Positions 58,524 to 64,000 of a DNA stretch of 64,000 nucleotides are shown in pieces. Origin of the DNA: Hemicordylus capensis (lineage: Eukaryota > Chordata > Lepidosauria > Squamata > Cordylidae); NCBI RefSeq assembly GCF_027244095.1, contig NC_069659.1, forward strand, positions 146,916,001 through 146,980,000, in the 5' to 3' direction. Position 1 is the first letter of the stretch; each line of letters begins with the position of its first letter. The position numbers were made by a program, and so were the translations under genes. The notes beneath the pieces are model-generated. The model was not told the DNA's origin. It ran no database searches and saw only the letters and a list, made by a program, of their open reading frames with translations.

Positions 58524-59363
58524 ATGGTGAGACATAACTTTAATAAATCTATACCGGATCAGTCGTCGCCCGGGTCAACAAGGACCGCGCCAGGTGCTGG
58601 AGTCCCTGGACATCTGGTGGCAAGTGGGCAACAGGATTCAGGATCTTCAGTTGAGCAACCAGGGCTGGAGACTGCAAGGTTACTGGAAGAAACGTCGCCT
58701 AACCGGAAAAAATATACGAAAAATGCCAACAAGGAGATAATGATCTGCTATTACAAGTCTAGTCCAACTCGAAGAGGTTATTTTAAAAGAATGTACCAAA
58801 TTTGGAAAGAGAAGCATCCAGATACAGAAATCACAGAACAAAGGCTAGCAGATCAGAGAAGATTTATAAGAAGAAATAAAGTATTCACAGGAGTTGAGCT
58901 GGAAGAACTGCAAAGAGCAACACAGGCTCAAGATATGGAAGAAGAATTACCATCAACTGAAGAAGTTGCTCAGGCGCAGGTGGAGGAGGTGTTGGAAATA
59001 GAGGATGCCACTGTTGCTGAACTCTTTCAGAATCAAAACCAGGCAACCTCCCCTTTGCCTTCACCTCAAAAACCCGAATGCCGTTTAACAGAAAAGCAAC
59101 AAGAATTAAAACAAAAAATAACTGAGCACATGAACCAAACAACCACCAGGGTTCGACTTCCAGCTCTAAAAACAGTTGCCAAAAAACAACTTGCTCAGGC
59201 ATTAAAAGATATAAATGCTGCACTTGCAGAAATAACAAACAATAATTTACAAGAAACAAACCAACTAATGTACAGTGCAGCAACAATAACAACACAAGAG
59301 CTCAGATATAAGATCAATGGACCTGTCAAAAAAGAAAGTAGTACATCACCTAAGGAAGATTAG
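58524..59363 (+). CDS. R4/Dong-like LINE N-terminal open frame (279 aa)
   Basis: The longest clean frame in the window. Residues about 70-130 carry NKEIMICYYKSSPTRRGYFK, then RMYQIWKEKHPDTEITEQRL and ADQRRFIRRNKVFTGVELEE. This N-terminal domain is recalled from R4-like and related LINE proteins, where function is unknown. Glu/Gln-rich and helical from about residue 135 on. No zinc finger was seen. The frame ends at SSTSPKED. The protein continues in another frame from about 59317 (MDLSKKKVVHHLRKIRLENK), so a frameshift separates them. It is not a host gene. Confidence 0.75.
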   Translation: MVRHNFNKSIPDQSSPGSTRTAPGAGVPGHLVASGQQDSGSSVEQPGLETARLLEETSPNRKKYTKNANKEIMICYYKSSPTRRGYFKRMYQIWKEKHPDTEITEQRLADQRRFIRRNKVFTGVELEELQRATQAQDMEEELPSTEEVAQAQVEEVLEIEDATVAELFQNQNQATSPLPSPQKPECRLTEKQQELKQKITEHMNQTTTRVRLPALKTVAKKQLAQALKDINAALAEITNNNLQETNQLMYSAATITTQELRYKINGPVKKESSTSPKED

Positions 59364-59919
59364 ATTAGAAAATAAAATCTCCAGCCTTAGATCAGATGCT
59401 AGTAAATTGAAAGATATGAAAGACAGGAAGCTGAAGAATGAAAACACCAAACAGTATCTGATCCAAAAATACCACCTAGATTCAAGGAAAATTAGAGAAG
59501 TCCTGGAAATAATAAAGCAGCAAATAACAGCAGTATCAAAGAAGATTAGCAGGTATGAAGCCAGAATTACACAACACAGGCAGAATCTCCAATTCCAGTC
59601 GAATCAGAGACGTTTCTACCAAAGCATAGAAGGAGAAACTGCAAGAAACCTAGAAACACCAAATAAAGAAGAAACAGTGCAATTCTGGGGGAAATTATGG
59701 GACAATCCAATAGATTATAATAAAAAAGCAGGCTGGATGAAAGAGGTCAAAAAATGTAACCAACAAATGCAAGATCTAATAATAACACCAGAATTAATAA
59801 GTGAAAGAGCAAAGAAAATTAAAAATTGGACTGCTCCAGGTGACGATGAACTGCATGGCTTTTGGCTTAAACACCTAACAAGTCCAAACTCAATGGCGGG
59901 AACACCACACAAGCCATAA
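59317..59919 (+). pseudogene. R4/Dong-like LINE, region upstream of the RT, ending at the deletion
   Basis: Encodes KISSLRSDASKLKDMKDRKL, QKYHLDSRKIREVLEIIKQQ, RFYQSIEGETARNLETPNKE and FWGKLWDNPIDYNKKAGWMK. The pre-RT element KNWTAPGDDELHGFWLKHLT follows (the conserved W..PG.D...GFWLK of this clade). It stops shortly after the internal deletion joint. Confidence 0.8.
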
Positions 59920-61018
59920 ACACCTGGGCTATACCTGTTATCAGATACACTGCAGGAATAATAGACTGGACCCAGGCAGAGCTAGATACGCTAGATCGTA
60001 AGACCAGGAAAATCATGACCATCAATCATGCTCTGTACCCCCACAGTGATGTAGATAGGCTCTACCTCCCTCGCAGCTCAGGTGGAAGAGGAATGCTGCA
60101 AGTCCATCAAACAGTAGAGGAGGAGAAAAGCGGCCTTGAAGAATATATAAAGGACAGTGAAGAAGATGCACTTAAAATGGTCAATAACAAGAAACTATTC
60201 AACACCAATGAAACAAAGCAGGAAAGAAAGAAGAACAAGTCAAGAACCGAGCAGAAAAATGGAGAAATAAGCCACTGCATGGTCAATATTTGCACAATAT
60301 AAGTGGAAAATCAGACATCACCAAGACCTGGCAATGGCTTAAGAATGGCAACTTGAAGAAAGAAACAGAGGGTTTAATACTGGCTGCACAAGAACAGGCA
60401 CTAAGAACAAATGCAATAAGAGCAAAAGTAGAAAAGTCAACAACAAACAGCAAGTGCCGCCTTTGTAAAGAAGCAGATGAAACAGTGGACCACCTAATCA
60501 GCTGTTGTAAAAAGATCGCACAGACTGACTACAAGCAAAGGCATGACAAAGTAGCAGGGATGATACACTGGAACATCTGCAAAAAATACAAGCTACCTGT
60601 AGCCAAACATTAGTGGGACCATAAAATTGAAAAAGTTGAAGAAAATGAAGATGTAAAAATATTATGGGACTTCCGACTACAAACAGACAAACATCTGCCA
60701 CACAATACACCAGATATAACTGTAGTCGAGAAGAAAGAAAAACAAGTCAAAATAATCGACAAAGCAATACCAGGGGATAGCAGAATAGAAGAAAAAGAAA
60801 TAGAAAAAATCACCAAATACAAAGATCTACAAATGGAAATTGAAAGGCTGTGGCAGAAAAAGACCAAAATAATCCCAGTGGTAATTGGCGCCCTGGGTGC
60901 AGTTCCAAAAGATCTTGAAGAGCACCTCAACACCATAGGGGCCACAGAAATCACCATCAGCCAATTACAAAAAGCAGCTTTACTGGGAACAGCCTATATT
61001 CTGCAACGATATCTATAA
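59920..61018 (+). pseudogene. R4/Dong-like LINE C-terminus: zinc knuckle and restriction-like endonuclease
   Basis: In frame pieces: NTWAIPVIRYTAGIIDWTQ, MTINHALYPHSDVDRLYLPR, TWQWLKNGNLKKETEGLIL, the knuckle CRLCKEADETVDHLISC (CX2CX8HX3C, near 60450), then RHDKVAGMIHWNICKKYKLP, then PDITVVEKKEKQVKIIDKAI (PD...K-type nuclease core, near 60712-60770) and the end LQKAALLGTAYILQRYL before a TAA stop at about 61018. Two frame changes (near 60240 and at a TAG at about 60611) break it. Confidence 0.82.
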
Positions 61019-61119
61019 CAACTGACAATAAAATTCTGGCATCCCAGGTCCTTGGGAAGGACTCGATGTCTGGATAAAACAAACCAGTCAATAACACCTG
61101 TCTTACTGTGTAAACAAGA

Positions 61120-61120
<1 letters not shown>

Positions 61121-61162
<42 letters not shown>
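61121..61162 (+). repeat. (AAT)n microsatellite at the LINE 3' end
   Basis: About 12 AAT units follow CAAGAAATAATAATAATAA and lead directly into the 3' half of the SINE. Confidence 0.95.
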
Positions 61163-61163
<1 letters not shown>

Positions 61164-61316
61164 TGGGCAGCAGCAATATAGGAAGATGCTAAAAGGCATC
61201 ATCTCATATTGTGCAGGAGGAGGCAATGGTAAACCCCTCCTGTATTCTACCAAATACAACCACAGGGCCCTGTGGTCTCCAGGAGTCAACACTGACTCAA
61301 TGGTATAGTTTACCTA
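61163..61316 (+). repeat. Sauria-type SINE, 3' half
   Basis: TTGGGCAGCAGCAATATAGG, GATGCTAAAAGGCATCATCT, GGAGGAGGCAATGGTAAACC and CCAGGAGTCAACACTGACTC. It begins inside the SINE body at just the place where the 5' half (58229-58312) stops. Confidence 0.9.
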
Positions 61317-61318
61317 TA

Positions 61319-61545
61319 GTCACCTTAAGTGGAGCTTGACTAACAAGCATAAAGTTGTTGGTTTGAATCCCCACTGGTACTATATTGGGCAGAAGCAATA
61401 TAGGAAGATGCTGAAATGCTTCATCTCATACTGAACGGGAGGAGGCAATGGTAAAGTCCTTCTGTAGTCTACCAAAGAAAACCACAGGGCTCTGTGGTGC
61501 CAGGATTTGAAATCAACTTGACAGCACACTTTACTTTACCTATCA
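61319..61545 (+). repeat. Sauria-type SINE, full length
   Basis: CACCTTAAGTGGAGCTTGAC, box-B-like GGTTTGAATCCCCACTGG, GATGCTGAAATGCTTCATC, GGAGGAGGCAATGGTAAAG and a GACAGCACACTTTACTTTACC end. It abuts the preceding copy tail to head. Confidence 0.9.
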
Positions 61546-63039
61546 GGTTTAAGGGAATAAAATCCAACCTCTTACACTTCCCACAATTTAGGACATTATT
61601 GTTCTTCAATGGATTTACATTTTCTGAGGGTTCTCTAGTCTTTTGAGGAAAGTGCTTTTTAGATTTCCTTCCTTCCTTCCAATTTGAGATTGGCTGTATG
61701 TATGTTCAACTGCTGCCAACTATTTTGAGGCAAATTTCACTTTGAAAATTCCCAAAATCTCTTCAAAGGATGACAGAAATGCTTAGGATCAAAGGACAGA
61801 AACACGATTGTCGGTTTATGACATAACCATTTAAAATTAATAAAATCAGGATTAGAGTTAGCTTAATCAATTAAGCCTTCTGGAAAAATACAAGCTTGGA
61901 CACCAGCCAGTAACAAAATAACCAGCCAGTAACAAAATAACCAATTATGTTACTGGATCTGATGCTCTGCCTTGAACAGCAGCCTGAAATTTATGTCTTA
62001 GTGCTTTTTCAGACATGGCAATAAAATGATGGGGAAAGTATAAATGATGTAATTTCAGCAGGTTAGGCTGCTGTTCTAGGCACAGGAGCTGGACCAATTA
62101 AAAACACTTGGCAACCAGAAGCATGTGACATTAACTTGAACTTTTCTTAGAAAGCATTCCCCAACTGAGAATTATGAAGTACACATAGATTAGATCATTA
62201 TTTTCCACTTAGGTCAATGGGAAATTATTAACCTTACTGGGCTAGTCAGAGCTCAATCTGCTTTCTCCTATTTGATGCCACCAAGTTATCTTTGCAATTT
62301 CTAACTTGGCTTCCCCTCCGAAACTAAAAACCAATCCTCACTTTGTAAATATGCTATCACACTGTTTATATGAAATGGCATGGTGCTGGCTCGGGCTCCC
62401 AAGACGGTAATTTGAGTTGCTGATCATAAACTGTCTAAGCCATTTTTCTTTGCTGGTATTCCCTTGCACTGAACCTGAAGATTGACTTACCGTCTGTAGT
62501 ATGGTCAAGGATATCTAGGACAGAGAGGAAGGATTATTTGTACACTTTGGCAAATCACTCTTCTTTCAAAGAAAAGAGTACCAAAATCTACACGTAGATT
62601 GGGGAAAGTGTATTTAGAGTTGTTTACATCTATAGCTACCAATTTAAGATGAGGGGCTGTTCAACCCTCACCCTTAGAAGTCCTGAACATTCTAGTGGTC
62701 ATAATGCTATCTTGTTAAGATGTCTATATGCCAGTTCTTCATTGTTGTGGCTCTGAAAATAGTATGCGACTGCAAGTTGGGTTTTGGATTTAAGAATGCA
62801 TCCCACAGTTCAGTGAAATTTAAAATGCAAACTTGATATTGTAAATGCGCAAAAAGTGAGACAGTCCTAAATGGGCATGCATTCTTGAACTGGGCTTTAT
62901 TATACTTTTTCATAATTTATCTTAAGCTATATATTTAATTAAGCTCATTGGGGCTTGAATGACTGTAAGTACAAAAGCCAGGTTAACCATGCACTTACTG
63001 GATGGGCTTGAGCAATTTCAGGTCTCTCTTGCCAACTGA
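61546..63039. other. No gene recognised
   Basis: AT-rich. A 19-bp word (ACCAGCCAGTAACAAAATA) is tandemly duplicated at about 61903-61941. No coding was recognised. Confidence 0.4.
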
Positions 63040-63262
63040 ACAAAAGAGGCACCTTTTACAAGTGGTGATTCTCTTTATGTAGCAGGAGGAGAGCAACTGG
63101 CCCTATCCATCCCCAGCACAGATCCCTCCAGTGGCTGTTGCTGGTGTCTGTCCTAAGTTTCTTTTTTAGATTGTGAGCCCTTTGGGGACAGGGAGCCATT
63201 TTATTTATTTATATCTATGGAAACTGCTTTGGGAACTTTTATTGAAAAGTGGTATATAAATA
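63040..63262 (+). mobile_element. LINE 3' tail (L2-like), plus strand
   Basis: AAAAGAGGCACCTTTTACAA, GGAGGAGAGCAACTGGCCC, TTTTAGATTGTGAGCCCTTT and GGGGACAGGGAGCCATTTTA, ending GAAAAGTGGTATATAAATAT. The reverse of this sequence is seen at 15775-16035. Confidence 0.8.
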
Positions 63263-63375
63263 TTCATCATATTCATATTTGTATTCTCTTGCCATCGGTG
63301 CAATGGGAGTAATCACAATCAATCTTATGTTATTGTAGGATGAGTTTAGTTCCATTCAGTTTTATTGTTCTAGTC

Positions 63376-63504
63376 CAGGGCTTCCCAACCTTGAGTCCCC
63401 AGCTGTTCATCTCCAGCCAATGGTCATTGTAATGATGGGAGTGGCTGGGAATGATGGGAGTTGTAGTCAATCAACAGTTGGGGCCCCAAGGTTGAAAACC
63501 CCTG
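63376..63504. mobile_element. Small palindromic hAT-type MITE, 129 bp
   Basis: CAGGGCTTCCCAACCTTGAG on the left and CCAAGGTTGAAAACCCCTG on the right. Flanking 8-mers TTCTAGTC (63368-63375) and TTCTAGTT (63505-63512) match 7 of 8. Same family as 46941-47073. Confidence 0.9.
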
Positions 63505-63512
63505 TTCTAGTT

Positions 63513-64000
63513 ATTCGCCACAATACACAATATAGCAAAATGTGCTGGTTACGTGCCACCTAATCAGTTATTGAAAACCAGAAACTGTTAAATCTCCACA
63601 TAATTGATAACCGGATGGTGAACAAATTCTACATTTTGCTAAAGCCAGAACAATTAAAACCACAGTACAAGTTACCTTGACGTTACTTGTAGCAAATTAA
63701 AAACCTGTTTTTGACAGGTCTCTGTCCTCCTCTCACAGGTGAGTTAATATATATGACTTAAAGTTTGAGAAGTTAAACCAGTTTAAACAAGTAGTACGTA
63801 TCAATGTGCCCTGAAAATCCCTTTTTGCTTGGAATGCATCACTTATATTTAAACAAACAAGACAAATGTGATGTTCCCTACTAGATCGCCTGGGGTTTCA
63901 GCTCATGGAAGCACCAGCCATCATGCTTATGGCACCTTCACCTTCAGACAAATGGGGCCATAAGTATGAGAAGGACAGCTAAAAGGGAGTGAGTGACAGC
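63513..64000. other. No gene recognised
   Basis: Unrecognised AT-rich sequence to the window edge. Confidence 0.35.

Larger units (their letters stand above)
58441..61120 (+). mobile_element. R4/Dong-like LINE with RT core deleted
   Basis: The N-terminal ORF, an RT-upstream region and a C-terminal zinc-knuckle plus restriction-like endonuclease are present. The central reverse-transcriptase motifs are absent: GDDELHGFWLKHLTSPNS runs within a few residues into NTWAIPVIRYTAGIIDWTQ. The deletion joint is near 59895-59915. The single strand, the 3' end in a TAA-type repeat and the restriction-like endonuclease fit the R4/Dong clade, which is recalled to favour TAA repeats and to occur in lizards. 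It lies inside a Sauria SINE and cannot move by itself. Confidence 0.82.

Noticed and set aside
58255-58535. Poly-Lys/poly-Ile open frames
   Set aside because: Translations of the AAG and ATT microsatellites.

Overview
This looks like vertebrate nuclear DNA from a squamate reptile (lizard or snake). The evidence is many Sauria-type SINEs, MIR-like CORE-SINEs, a 5S-rRNA-derived SINE, CR1, L2-like and R4/Dong-like LINEs, a DIRS element and a crowd of hAT-type miniature transposons. There is no sign of prokaryotic operons, CRISPR or plasmid functions. Everything here comes from reading the sequence. No database search was possible, so family names are recognition calls.

The one host gene that can be supported is TEX30, an alpha/beta-hydrolase-fold protein. 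It lies on the minus strand with five coding exons between 5111 and 10354. All splice sites and reading phases agree and give an intact 221-residue protein. A likely non-coding first exon and a promoter with a ZNF143-type site lie near 11.6-11.8 kb. No exon of another host gene was recognised in the 52 kb upstream of it.

Layout. 1-3.3 kb: a degraded minus-strand DIRS retroelement cut by the window edge. 3.3-11.9 kb: TEX30 with repeats in its introns. 12-23 kb: repeat mosaic, including a Sauria SINE split by a hAT miniature element, a GC-rich fold-back element and a MITE with a perfect 8-bp target duplication. 23.5-29.4 kb: a minus-strand hAT transposase gene (ZMYM1-like) split by a CR1 LINE and a 1,592-bp Tc1-like transposon. 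29.4-41.9 kb: sparse repeats, a near-perfect fold-back and LINE fragments in otherwise unrecognised DNA. 41.9-47.9 kb: an L2-like LINE carrying a nest of insertions up to five layers deep. 48-58 kb: SINEs, MITEs and CR1 ends. 58.2-61.3 kb: an R4/Dong-like LINE with its reverse-transcriptase core deleted, inserted into a Sauria SINE at TAA repeats. 61.3-64 kb: SINE, LINE tail and a small MITE.

The most interesting points are the layered, datable insertions; a palindromic hAT-type miniature family with at least eight copies; the fold-back elements at 14.9-15.75 kb and 31.6-31.85 kb; and inverted pairs of a dispersed repeat whose core resembles a decayed hammerhead ribozyme.
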